DNA of 64,000 bases from Salinisphaera sp002433465 (GTDB lineage Bacteria > Pseudomonadota > Gammaproteobacteria > Nevskiales > Salinisphaeraceae). The stretch is taken from NCBI RefSeq assembly GCF_040361435.1, contig NZ_APNL01000011.1, forward strand, positions 62,001-126,000, written 5' to 3'. The notes under the pieces are model-generated. The model saw only the letters and a program-made list of their open reading frames with translations, was not told where the DNA came from and made no database searches. Below are positions 52,439 to 61,918 of this stretch, in pieces. Every line of letters starts with the position of its first letter. Position 1 is the stretch's first letter. Both the position numbers and the translations under genes were made by a program.

Positions 52439-53026
52439 GACAGCCCCCGTAGTGCGAACCAAGTTCAGTGCACTCCACGCTAGCCGTGCGACGTGACAGA
52501 ACGACGACGCGGCCGATGTGTCGCAAGTGGATTGCTGCCGCGTGCGGCAGGTTCTGCAAAGCGGCGATATGCGATCGGTAGATCCGCGTTCGCGTGAGCC
52601 GGCTGCGCTCAGGCGCGCACACAAGCGAGGGCCGGAAAGGCCGAGCCTCGCGGTGGCGAGCGGCCGCAGATTTGTTTTTTGCCACGCGGGCCGACCTTGG
52701 GCCGAAGAGAGTACGCTTGATCGGCAGCGCCCGACTTGATGGCGCGTTGTAGGGGTGCCCGTTATCCGCCTGAATGGCCGTGCGGATGATAGTTGCAGTA
52801 TTCAGCAGTCAAAGATAAAAAAATAAACGCCCGACGCGCTCATTGCTTCAAATGAGACGAAAGGTGACTGCTATTTAAGTGAAATTTCGGATAGGAATAG
52901 GGCGACAGTAAAAATTATATATAACAGCAGGGCGCGGATAGCAGGCTCGGCTGACTGCCGGCGACGGCCCTGTGAGAACGTGCTGCCGAACGGTGCGTTT
53001 CGGACTCAGCAAGTGCTTGGAGTGGC
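52439..53026. other. Intergenic region with an AT-rich block
   Basis: 588 bases between phoD and the receiver-EAL gene. The part at about 52805-52925 is AT-rich (runs such as AAAAATTATATATAAC at about 52910) and probably holds the promoter of the two-gene signalling operon. No small gene is convincing. Confidence 0.45.
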
Positions 53027-54232
53027 ATGATCGAACAACGGGGGCGGCCCAAACGGCTGTTGGTGCTGGACGACGAGCGCGATGTGGGCGCCACCATCTG
53101 CATGATGGCCCGCAACGCCGGCTATGAAACGGACTACACCGACAGCATCGACGTGTTCATCGAGCGGCTGCAAACCACCGCACCGACGCATGTGGTGGTC
53201 GATCTGCAGCTTGGCGACGGTGACGGCATCGACGTCATCCATCGCCTGGCAAAGCTGGATTGTGGCGCCGGCCTGATTATCGTTTCGGGCCTGGGTGGGC
53301 GGATTCTCGAATCCGCGGCACGTGCGGCGGTCGAAAATGGCCTGTGGCTCACTGGCACGCTGGCCAAGCCGTTTTCGTATGCCGACCTTAAATCGCTGCT
53401 GATCGCGGTCGAGTCGAGGGCGCCGGAGAACGTCGGGTTTCTTCCCGAACGTTCGATTCGAAGCGTGTCCAGGGCCGAGCTTGCCGATGCGCTCGCCGCC
53501 GAGGCGTTCGTCGCCCATTATCAGCCGAAGATATCGCTCGCTACGGGCGCCCTGGTCGGCTTCGAATGTCTTGCCCGCTGGCAGACGAACAAGCGCGACT
53601 TGATAGCGCCCGATGTATTCATCGGCTCTGCCGAGCAGACCGGCCAGATACACGAGCTGACCCGGCAGGTCTATCGCTACGCTTTGACCTGGCGTCCGCG
53701 CGATATCGGTGGCAAGCCGTTGAAGTACGCGCTCAATCTGTCGCCGCTCAATCTTGGCGACGAGGGCTTCCCGCGCTGGCTATTCGAGGAATGCAAGGCG
53801 CAGGGCATCGCGCCGTCGCAGGTGATCCTCGAGATTACGGAGACAGCTAGCCTGAACAACCCGCTGGTGCTGCTCGAAAATCTGACCCAGTTCCGTATTC
53901 GGGGTTTCGAACTGTCGATCGATGACTTTGGCGTGGGCTATTCATCGATGGTGCAGCTGGCGCGGCTGCCGTTTTCCGAACTCAAGATCGATCGCATGTT
54001 CGTGAAAAGCCTGGCGACGTCCGAGGAGTCGATGAAGATCGTCAGCGCTGTGATCGGTCTTGGCCATTCGCTTGGCCTGAACGTGGTAGCCGAAGGGGTC
54101 GAGGGCAGCCAGGCATTGGAGCTGTTGTATCGGGCCGGCTGCGATCAGGCCCAGGGCTACTTCATCGCCAAACCCATGAGTCATCAGGCCGCCGCGCTCT
54201 GGCAGGCAACCTGCGGGCGGCAAGACGGATGA
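53027..54232 (+). CDS. Response regulator with EAL phosphodiesterase domain
   Basis: Protein of 401 residues. The receiver domain (about 9-125) has the acidic pair LVLDDE, phospho-acceptor D59 in VVVDLQLGDGDG and the lysine in LAKPFSY. The EAL domain (about 150-395) has ECLARW in place of EALARW, NLSPLNL, EITE, IDDFGVGYSS, KIDRMFV and AEGVE, so the metal-binding and catalytic residues are present. Likely degrades c-di-GMP on phosphorylation by the kinase whose start overlaps its stop (ATGATG). Confidence 0.9.
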   Translation: MIEQRGRPKRLLVLDDERDVGATICMMARNAGYETDYTDSIDVFIERLQTTAPTHVVVDLQLGDGDGIDVIHRLAKLDCGAGLIIVSGLGGRILESAARAAVENGLWLTGTLAKPFSYADLKSLLIAVESRAPENVGFLPERSIRSVSRAELADALAAEAFVAHYQPKISLATGALVGFECLARWQTNKRDLIAPDVFIGSAEQTGQIHELTRQVYRYALTWRPRDIGGKPLKYALNLSPLNLGDEGFPRWLFEECKAQGIAPSQVILEITETASLNNPLVLLENLTQFRIRGFELSIDDFGVGYSSMVQLARLPFSELKIDRMFVKSLATSEESMKIVSAVIGLGHSLGLNVVAEGVEGSQALELLYRAGCDQAQGYFIAKPMSHQAAALWQATCGRQDG

Positions 54233-57200
54233 TGCAGCCGGACGACGATACTTACAGGCGGCTGTTCAAGGCCGCGCCGGGCAAGATTCTCGTGCTGTTA
54301 CCCCGCAGCTTCGAGATCGTGACCGCAACCGATGAATACCTTGCCGCGACGGCAAAACGCGAACAGGACATCGTCGGCAAGCGCGTATTCGACGTCTTTC
54401 CGGATGATCCGGCCGATCCGATGGCAGACGGCGAGCGAAATCTGCTGGCGTCGCTGGAGCGGGTCGAGGCGCTCAAGGCGCCGGATACCATGGGTATACA
54501 GCGCTACCCGCTGCGTTCGCCGCAGGGCACGTTCGAAGAACGCTACTGGAGCTCGATGAATACCCCCGTGCTCGACGAGCACGGCGAGATCGAGTTCATC
54601 CTGCATCGAACCGAGGATGTTACCGGCGTCATCGACTACAGCGAGGACACGCGACCCGTGGACGCCGCGATCCGACAGGATCCGGTCGCCGTACGCGATA
54701 TCGTGCTCAGGTCGCAGGAGCTTCGCCAGGCGCTGTCCAAACTCCAGGAGTACGAAGCGCGCATGCGCGCCGCCGAGCGCATGCTCAATCTGGGTACGTG
54801 GGAGTACCGGCCGAAGACCGGCGACTTGAGCTGGTCGCCCCAGGTTTTTGATATTCACGATCTACCCATCAGCCAGGGCGCGCCGGATCTCGACAGTTAT
54901 TTTGCGCTGGTGCATCCGGGCGACCAGGCGGATGCACGCGCGGCCTACCTGCAGTTTTTGAACCGCCAGACGCCACAGATACTGCTGGAACACCGGATAC
55001 GTACGCGCAGCGGTGAGGTGCGGCATATCAAGGCCGTGGGCGAACGCCACCGTCGTGCCGATGACGAGATCGTGGTCGGCTATGTGCAGGACGTGACCTC
55101 GCTGATGCGCACCCGCGAAAAGCTCACCCAGGCAGAGCAGCTTCTGCGCCTGGCCGGCGAAAAGGCGAAGTTGGGTGGCTGGCGCGTGGCGCTGGATTCT
55201 CGATCCGTGGTCTGGACATCGGAGACGGCCGCAATTCACGGCATGCCCGCGGGCTATTCGCCGCACACCGTCGAAGAAGCGGTCGGTTTCTATGCCCCTG
55301 GCGATCGAGAGGTGATTCAGAGCGTTTTCAAACGCTGTGTTCAGCAGGGTACGAGTTTCGATGTCGTCAGCAGGTTGCATACCGCCGATGGCAGGCAACC
55401 CTGGGTGCGCAGCCTCGGCGTGGCCGAGCGCGACGAACACGGCCAAGTGGTGGCAGTGCAGGGGGCATTTCAGGACATAACGAGCCTGCAGGAGGCCCGC
55501 CAGCGCGCCGACAAGGCGGATAAGGCCCGGATCGATATTCTCGAGAGCATCGGTGATGCTTTTTACGCGCTCGACCACGACTGGAATTTCACCTACCTGA
55601 ACCGCAAGGCCTGTGCGCTGCTCGAACGCCCGGCGGCCGAGCTGCTCGGCCGCAATCTCTGGGCCGAGTTTCCCGAAACGCTGGGCCAGGCTATCGAGCA
55701 GAAATACCGCCATGCCGTCGCCGGACAGCGAACGGTTCACTTCCAGAGCTACTGCGCGCCGCGGGGCAAGTGGCTGGAAATCAGCGCCTACCCCATACCG
55801 GAAGGTCTGGCCGTCTATCTTCGCGACGTGACGCAACAGCGCGAATACCAGGATCAGCTGCGCATGATCGAAGCCGCCCTCGCGCGCCAGGACGATACGG
55901 TGATCATCACCGAAGCTGCGCCCGCCGACGCCCCGCAGCAGCCGCGCGTGGTCTATGTGAACGATGCCTACGAGCGTTTGACCGGCCGGGCCAAAGAGCA
56001 GGTGCTGGGCCAACGGCCCTGGTTCCTGCAGGATACGGGCCCCGATGCGCAGCAGTTGGCCCGGATTCGTGCGGCGTTGTATCGGCACCAGCCGATTCGC
56101 TGCGAGCTACGCGATCAAAAGCGATCCGGCACGGTGTACTGGCTGGAAGTCGAGGTCACGCCGCTGTTCGATGCCGCGGGCGAGTGCACCCATTTTGTGG
56201 CCGTGCAGCGCGATATTTCGCGACGCAAGGCCCAGGAAGCAGAGATTCGAGAGGCCAGGGAGCGGTTCGAACTGATCTCGCGCGCGGTTAACGACGTGAT
56301 CTGGGACTGGGATCTGGTCACCGGGCAGGTGTGGTGGAACGACGCGGTGACTGCAGTATTCGGCTATGCCCATGACGAGCTGGATGGCGGTCGCCAATCC
56401 TGGCGGCAATGCGTTCACGAAGAGGATCGTGAGCGCGTCGCCCAGAGCGTGGCGGACGTGATCGACAGCGGGGCGGTGCTCTGGCGCGGCGAGTATCGCT
56501 TCTTCAGAAAAAATGGACAGATCGCCAGCGTCGTGGATCGCGGCTTTGTGCTTCGAGACGAGGCCGGCCGGGCGATTCGCATGGTCGGCAGCATGCTCGA
56601 CATCAGCGAGCGCATCGATATGGAAGCACGCCTGCGCGAAGCGCAGAAGCTCGAAGCGGTGGGCCATCTCACCGGCGGCGTTGCACACGATTTCAACAAT
56701 CTGCTGACCGTCATCCTCGGCAACGCCGAAGTGTTGGCAGAGCAGGCAAGCGATGCGATGCTCAGCCAGATGGCGCAGATGACGGTTGCCGCGGCACAGC
56801 GCGGTGCCGAGTTGACGAATCGGCTCCTCGCGTTTGCCCGCCGACAGCCTCTGAACCCCGAACTGGCCGACGTCAACGAGCGGGTGCAGGCCATTCAGCC
56901 GCTCGTTCGGCGGACCTTGCCGGCGAATATCGAGCTTGAAACCGCGCTCGATCTGCAGCTGGGCAGTACCGAAATCGATGCCAGCGAACTGGATACCGCG
57001 TTATTGAACCTGGTGGTGAACGCGCGCGACGCGATGCCGGACGGCGGCAAGCTCACCATCGAAACCGCCAACAGCGTGCTCGACGAACACTATGCCGAGC
57101 GGCATTCGGAGGTCGAGCCCGGCGATTACGTGATGATCGGGGTATCCGATACAGGTAGCGGCATGGACGCAGCGACCGTGGCCCGCGCCTTCGAGCCGTT

Positions 57201-57768
57201 TTTTACCACCAAGGCGGTGGGCAAGGGCAGCGGCCTGGGGCTGAGCATGGTGTTCGGGTTCACCAAGCAGTCGGGCGGGCATATCAAGATCTATTCCGAG
57301 CCGGGCGAGGGCACCTGCGTAAAGCTCTATTTCCCCCGTTCGAACGACGCCTTGCCGCTGGGCCGCGTGCCGTCGAAGCAGCCGTCCTATCGCGGCGGCA
57401 GCGAGCATGTCCTCATTGCCGAGGACGACGATCTGGTACTGACCCATCTGGAAGGCCAGCTACGCTCGCTGGGCTATCGAGTGACGGTTTGCACGTCCGG
57501 CCCGGCCGCACTGAGCGCCCTGGAACGCCAGCCGGATATCGATCTGCTGCTCACCGATATCATCATGCCCGGGGGTATGACGGGCCGCCAGCTGGCCGAC
57601 CGGGCGGTTGCACGCTATCCCCGATTGAAGGTTCTGTTTACCTCCGGCTATACCGAGAACGCCATCGTGCATCAGGGGCGCCTGGATCCGGGCGTCGAGT
57701 TGCTGAGCAAACCCTATACCCGGCACGAACTGGCCGCCAAGGTTCGTGCCGTGCTGGACAGCGCATAG
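54229..57768 (+). CDS. Multi-PAS hybrid sensor histidine kinase
   Basis: Large kinase of 1179 residues with no transmembrane helix visible. Five or six PAS/PAC sensor modules fill about residues 1-795 (PAC ends such as EFILHRTEDVTG, VVGYVQDVTSL, VVAVQGAFQDITSL, HFVAVQRDISRRK and RMVGSMLDISER). Next come the HisKA domain with H820 in GGVAHDFNNLL, an HATPase domain (N-box VNARDAM, G1 VSDTGSGMD, G2 GKGSGLGLSMV) and a C-terminal receiver with D1110 in LLLTDIIMPGG. One PAS carries a LOV-like FLQDTGPD motif but lacks the NCRF cysteine motif. Coupled to the receiver-EAL gene. Confidence 0.92.
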   Translation: MMQPDDDTYRRLFKAAPGKILVLLPRSFEIVTATDEYLAATAKREQDIVGKRVFDVFPDDPADPMADGERNLLASLERVEALKAPDTMGIQRYPLRSPQGTFEERYWSSMNTPVLDEHGEIEFILHRTEDVTGVIDYSEDTRPVDAAIRQDPVAVRDIVLRSQELRQALSKLQEYEARMRAAERMLNLGTWEYRPKTGDLSWSPQVFDIHDLPISQGAPDLDSYFALVHPGDQADARAAYLQFLNRQTPQILLEHRIRTRSGEVRHIKAVGERHRRADDEIVVGYVQDVTSLMRTREKLTQAEQLLRLAGEKAKLGGWRVALDSRSVVWTSETAAIHGMPAGYSPHTVEEAVGFYAPGDREVIQSVFKRCVQQGTSFDVVSRLHTADGRQPWVRSLGVAERDEHGQVVAVQGAFQDITSLQEARQRADKADKARIDILESIGDAFYALDHDWNFTYLNRKACALLERPAAELLGRNLWAEFPETLGQAIEQKYRHAVAGQRTVHFQSYCAPRGKWLEISAYPIPEGLAVYLRDVTQQREYQDQLRMIEAALARQDDTVIITEAAPADAPQQPRVVYVNDAYERLTGRAKEQVLGQRPWFLQDTGPDAQQLARIRAALYRHQPIRCELRDQKRSGTVYWLEVEVTPLFDAAGECTHFVAVQRDISRRKAQEAEIREARERFELISRAVNDVIWDWDLVTGQVWWNDAVTAVFGYAHDELDGGRQSWRQCVHEEDRERVAQSVADVIDSGAVLWRGEYRFFRKNGQIASVVDRGFVLRDEAGRAIRMVGSMLDISERIDMEARLREAQKLEAVGHLTGGVAHDFNNLLTVILGNAEVLAEQASDAMLSQMAQMTVAAAQRGAELTNRLLAFARRQPLNPELADVNERVQAIQPLVRRTLPANIELETALDLQLGSTEIDASELDTALLNLVVNARDAMPDGGKLTIETANSVLDEHYAERHSEVEPGDYVMIGVSDTGSGMDAATVARAFEPFFTTKAVGKGSGLGLSMVFGFTKQSGGHIKIYSEPGEGTCVKLYFPRSNDALPLGRVPSKQPSYRGGSEHVLIAEDDDLVLTHLEGQLRSLGYRVTVCTSGPAALSALERQPDIDLLLTDIIMPGGMTGRQLADRAVARYPRLKVLFTSGYTENAIVHQGRLDPGVELLSKPYTRHELAAKVRAVLDSA

Positions 57769-58723
57769 CTGCGCCACCCCGGGCGTGACCGTCGGCTACG
57801 GATTGGACTAGTCGGCGCCGCTCGGAACGCGTGTCTGCGAGCGCAGGCGCGCCACGGCCGGGGGCCGTGGCGCCATTGGAAAGGCCCGACACATGCCCGC
57901 GTTTCGTTCGATGGCGTTGAAAACAGCTGGTGCAGTCCGTTGTTTGGGTGTCGGATCAGTAGTCATATCCGATGCCGGCGTCGCGACGTCGCCGCGTGGC
58001 CGTCGCGCCGGGGCGTTCGATTTACATACCGGCCGATCGCCGTTCGCTCGCGGCCGTTCGCCCCACCGCAATGGGGCACGGGCACAGCAGCCGCGGGCCC
58101 AGCGTGGTCGGCTTCGTCGGCCCCACGCATTCGCCAATCCCGACACGAGTGCAGGCGCCTTCTCGGCCGTCGCCAACAGCCCGCATGCATTCGCATAGGC
58201 GTGGTCAACCCGAACGTCGATTTTCGGTCGATTTTGTACCGGGCCCCGGTCGCCGACATGCGCCGATGGCTGCAATCGAACGACAGCCGTTCACAACTGT
58301 AGGCAAGGCCCGTCTGGCGCCTCGAAGCGGGCGCTGGCTAGCGGCCTATGCCCGGAATCGGCGCCGACGACGTGATCGCGCGGTCGGACGGGGCCGAGGC
58401 GCGTCGCAATGGCGGTACCGCTTCAGCCGCGGCCGGAGATCGGCATCAGGGATGCGGGCCGCTCCGCTCGCAGGCGCGAGGGATCGAGCGTTTTGTTGAA
58501 TCGATCGTTGGAATGAAACCGTAAAACTACGGAAACCGTAGGGGGTAATAGTACGTATTTACCGAAGCCGACAATCGTGGAAGCAGCGAGGCGCCGGTTG
58601 GCTGGCCTTGATGGCCAGCATACGCCGGACCGCGAGGCGGCGCGATCGGCATCCGGACGCAGGCCATTTTAGGTCGAGGCGCCGGAGAAACTGTATCGGG
58701 CAACAAGGCAAGTGACAGTGAAC
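57769..58723. other. Long GC-rich gap without a convincing gene
   Basis: 955 bases. A hairpin GCGCCACGGCC / GGCCGTGGCGC with a 3-base loop lies at 57849-57873 and may terminate the kinase transcript. Several open frames exist on both strands but all are Arg/Ala/Pro-rich shadows. Near the right end are two small inverted repeats (see the separate site at 58527). Confidence 0.45.
58527..58563. promoter_or_regulatory. Candidate operator upstream of the Fur-family gene
   Basis: CTACGG-AAA-CCGTAG (58527-58541) is a perfect inverted repeat, followed at once by GGTAA...TTACC arms (58544-58563). They lie about 160 bases before the Fur-family start, in an AT-richer patch. They do not match the classical Fur box. 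Confidence 0.35.
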
Positions 58724-59188
58724 ATGGAGAATCAAACGGTGCCCGAAAGCGATATCGCGATTGCAGAGTCGCTGCGCCAGCGCGGGCTGCGCGTGACGGC
58801 GGCGCGCCATGCCATTCTCAAGTGGTTATCCAGCCACCCGCACGCCAGCGCGGACCAGGTTCACCAGGGCGTGGTCGAGCAGTTGGGCACGTTGTCTAAA
58901 CAGGCGGTGTACGACGTGCTCTCGGCCAGCGTGGAGGCCGAACTGGTACGCCAGATCAAGCCCAGCGGTCACCCGGCGCGCTTCGAGCGGCGTCGGGGCG
59001 ACAACCATCATCACCTTGTTTGTACTCATTGCGGCCGTGTTGAGGACACGGACTGCAAGCACGGTCATGCACCGTGCCTCACCCCGAACGACGCTCAGGG
59101 TTTCGTGATCCACGAGGCCGAGATCCTGTTTTGGGGTGTGTGTAGCCGCTGTCGTGCGAATACCGAGACTCGCCCTGACAAGGCCTAG
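58724..59188 (+). CDS. Fur-family regulator (FurA/PerR-like)
   Basis: Metal-responsive regulator of 154 residues. The winged helix has LRQRGLRVTAARHAILKWLS and KQAVYDVLSASVEAEL. The metal-binding part has the NHHHLVCTHCGRVEDTDC motif and a second CSRC near the end, the structural zinc pairs. It lies 81 bases upstream of katG in the same orientation, as furA does in mycobacteria, so a peroxide-sensing role is likely; the sequence alone does not separate Fur from PerR. ATG at 58724; GTG at 58712 or 58718 is possible. Confidence 0.88.
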   Translation: MENQTVPESDIAIAESLRQRGLRVTAARHAILKWLSSHPHASADQVHQGVVEQLGTLSKQAVYDVLSASVEAELVRQIKPSGHPARFERRRGDNHHHLVCTHCGRVEDTDCKHGHAPCLTPNDAQGFVIHEAEILFWGVCSRCRANTETRPDKA

Positions 59189-59269
59189 CGACAGCAGCCC
59201 TTTCCGGCGTCCCCGACACCGGATTCAACCACCGAAAGGTCCAAGAAATCGTCAACAGGAACCGTGACT

Positions 59270-61582
59270 ATGAGTGAAGAAGTCAAGATCGGCGGCAAAT
59301 GCCCGTTCGCCGGTAATACGGTCGGCGGCGCGGCCGGCTCCGAGCCGACGCTACAGCACTGGTGGCCGAACCGTCTTCAGGTCGAGCTGCTGCACCAGAA
59401 CCCGCGCGAGGCCAACCCCGAAGATCCGGATTTCAACTACGCCGAGGCGTTCAAGAAGCTGGATCTCGAAGCGCTGAAGAACGATATCAAGACACTACTG
59501 AAATCGTCGGTGGACTGGTGGCCGTCGGATTACGGCAACTACGGCCCGCAGATGATCCGTATGGCCTGGCATTCGGCGGGCACCTATCGCATCGCCGACG
59601 GCCGCGGCGGCGCGGGCGAGGCCATGCAGCGCTTCGCGCCGATCAACAGCTGGTGGGACAACGGCAATATCGACAAGTCGCGGCGTCTGCTCTGGCCGAT
59701 CAAGCAAAAATATGGCGCCTCCATTTCCTGGGCCGATCTGATCGTGCTCACCGGCAACTGCTCGCTCGAAATCATGGGCTTTCCGACCTACGGCTTCGCC
59801 GGCGGTCGTATCGATGCCTGGGAACCCGACAACCTCACCTATTGGGGCCCCGAAGGCTGGACCGGAAAGAAGCCGGAAGACGCGCCGCACGGGCCGATGG
59901 AAGGCCAGCCGGCGCAGATGGTCAATCGCGGCCTGCGCTGGACCGGCAAAGCCGGTGATGCCGACTACGATCTGGAGGCGCCGCTGGCGGCGTCCAACTC
60001 GAACCTCATCTATGTGGACCCGGAAGGCTCGGCCAAGAAGGGCATCCCCGAGGATTCCGCGGTTGATATACGGATCACCTTCGGCCGTATGGCCATGAAC
60101 GACGAGGAAACCGTCGCGCTGATCGCGGGCGGCCACGCCTTCGGCAAATCGCATGGCATGACCCCGCCGGATCAGATCGGGCATGCGCCGGAAGCCGCGC
60201 CGATGGAAGCCGCCGGCCTGGGTTGGAACAACCCGCGCGGCAAGGGCAACGCCGAAGACACGATGACCAACGGTATCGAAGGTTCCTGGACGCAGGACCC
60301 GACGGCCTGGGACAACAGCTATCTGGAGAACCTGTTCAAGTTCGAATGGGAGCAGACGCGTAGCCCGGCCGGGGCGCTGCAGTGGACGCCCGTGGACAAG
60401 AACGCCCCGCGCACGCCGGACGCGCACCTTGAAGGCGTGGATCATCCGCTGATGATGATGACTTCGGATATCGCGCTGAAGGTCGATCCCGCCTATCGCA
60501 AGATCTGCGAGAAGTTCCTCGAGGACTTCGACTACTTCACCGAAGCGTTCTCCAAGGCCTGGTACAAGCTCACCCATCGCGACATGGGCCCGAAGGCGCG
60601 TTATCTCGGCCCGGAAGTGCCGGCCGAGGACCTGATCTGGCAGGACCCGATCCCAGCCGTGGATTTCGAACTGGTGGACGCCAGCGATGTGGCCGATCTC
60701 AAGGGCCGCATTCTGGATTCCGGGCTGACGGTGGCCGAGCTGGCCGGCGTGGCCTGGGGCGCGGCGTCGACCTTCCGTACGTCGGACAAGCGCGGCGGCG
60801 CTGACGGTGCCCGCATACGCCTGGCCCCGCAGAAGGACTGGCCGGTGAACAACCCGGCCGAGGTCGGCAAGGTGGTATCCACCCTCGAAGGCATCAAGCG
60901 CGACTTCGATTCGGCCCAGGCGGGCAACAAGAAGGTTTCGCTGGCCGATCTGATCGTGCTGGGCGGCTGTGCGGCCGTCGAAAAGTCGGCCAAGGATGCC
61001 GGTATCGATATCAAGGTGCCGTTCACGCCGGGTCGTAACGATGCCACCGAAGAGCAGACCGACGAGCAGAGCTTTCGCTGGCTCGAGCCGGTGTCCGACG
61101 GTTTCCGCAACTTCCATCGCGACGACATCAACTATAACGTATCGCCCGAGCAGATCTTTCTGGACCGGGCCGCGCTGCTGGGCCTGACCGCGCCCGAGTG
61201 GACTGCGTTGACCGGTGGCCTGCGCGTGCTGGATATCAATACCGACGGGGCCTACAAGCACCACGGCGTGTTCACGGACAAGCCGGGCGTGCTCAGCAAC
61301 GACTTCTTCGTAAACCTCACCTCGCCCGAGTACGAGTGGAAGAAGGTCGACGAGGCCGGCATGGAGTTCACCCTGGATGATCGCAGCAGTGGGCAGACGA
61401 AGTACAAGGCCACCCGCTGCGACCTGATCTTCGGCTCCAACTCCCAGCTGCGCCAGCTGGCCGAGTTCTATGCCCAGGCCGGCGGGCACGAGAAACTGGT
61501 TCGCGACTTCGTTGCCGCCTGGAACAAGGTGATGATGCACGACCGCTTCGACGTGGCCGACCGCAACAGCGCCGCCCTCTAG
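59270..61582 (+). CDS. katG: Bifunctional catalase-peroxidase
   Basis: Haem catalase-peroxidase of 770 residues that removes hydrogen peroxide. The N-terminal active domain has the distal WHSAG motif in RMAWHSAGTYR, and the proximal histidine is in VALIAGGHAFGKSHG. The Met-Tyr-Trp adduct residues are expected in the MMMTSDIALK and YWGPEGW regions. The C-terminal domain is the degenerate second copy. ATG at 59270, GTG at 59264 possible. Expression is probably controlled by the upstream Fur-family protein. Confidence 0.96.
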   Translation: MSEEVKIGGKCPFAGNTVGGAAGSEPTLQHWWPNRLQVELLHQNPREANPEDPDFNYAEAFKKLDLEALKNDIKTLLKSSVDWWPSDYGNYGPQMIRMAWHSAGTYRIADGRGGAGEAMQRFAPINSWWDNGNIDKSRRLLWPIKQKYGASISWADLIVLTGNCSLEIMGFPTYGFAGGRIDAWEPDNLTYWGPEGWTGKKPEDAPHGPMEGQPAQMVNRGLRWTGKAGDADYDLEAPLAASNSNLIYVDPEGSAKKGIPEDSAVDIRITFGRMAMNDEETVALIAGGHAFGKSHGMTPPDQIGHAPEAAPMEAAGLGWNNPRGKGNAEDTMTNGIEGSWTQDPTAWDNSYLENLFKFEWEQTRSPAGALQWTPVDKNAPRTPDAHLEGVDHPLMMMTSDIALKVDPAYRKICEKFLEDFDYFTEAFSKAWYKLTHRDMGPKARYLGPEVPAEDLIWQDPIPAVDFELVDASDVADLKGRILDSGLTVAELAGVAWGAASTFRTSDKRGGADGARIRLAPQKDWPVNNPAEVGKVVSTLEGIKRDFDSAQAGNKKVSLADLIVLGGCAAVEKSAKDAGIDIKVPFTPGRNDATEEQTDEQSFRWLEPVSDGFRNFHRDDINYNVSPEQIFLDRAALLGLTAPEWTALTGGLRVLDINTDGAYKHHGVFTDKPGVLSNDFFVNLTSPEYEWKKVDEAGMEFTLDDRSSGQTKYKATRCDLIFGSNSQLRQLAEFYAQAGGHEKLVRDFVAAWNKVMMHDRFDVADRNSAAL

Positions 61583-61591
61583 GCAGCGCAG

Positions 61592-61667
61592 CACGAGGCG
61601 GCCGGCGAACGCCGGCCGCCTCGTGTTCACCTCGACACCAATCGGGCCGGCTCTTGCCGGCCTTTTT
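61592..61667 (+). terminator. Two hairpins ending the katG transcript
   Basis: CACGAGGCGGCCGGC and its complement form a perfect 15-base stem with a GAAC loop (61592-61625), without a T-run. A second hairpin GGCCGGC-TCTT-GCCGGCC (61645-61662) is followed by TTTTT and is a standard terminator. Confidence 0.85.
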
Positions 61668-61918
61668 GCTGGCTGACGATTGCGACCACGTTGGCCGGGG
61701 TGCCGCCGCGCGGGGCGGGAAAACCCGCGTGCCGGCAGTGTCCGTCCAGCGGGTATGAATGCCGGCACGGCGAACGGACCGAGTCTAAAGTCGATGTATA
61801 CGCGGTCCGAGCAGCCTGCTAGCTTTTGAAAGCGACCGACCCGCACGTACGGCGTCGGCAGAAAAACAAAATAGCAATTGGAGCAGGCGCGATTTTCAGT
61901 CGCGTGCGGGAGGGGGCG
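61668..61918. other. Promoter region of the lipase operon, no gene seen
   Basis: About 250 bases between the katG terminator and the lipase start. An upstream in-frame extension of the lipase to 61826 has no signal-peptide logic and is not used. Confidence 0.4.

Noticed and set aside
57808..58275. Minus-strand frame of 155 codons in the kinase-Fur gap
   Set aside because: Arg/Pro/Ala-rich, no motif, no ribosome site; overlapped by other equally long frames.
59495..61846. Minus-strand frame of 783 codons opposite katG
   Set aside because: It is the antisense shadow of a well-supported gene with high GC at third positions; it has an arginine-rich, family-less translation.
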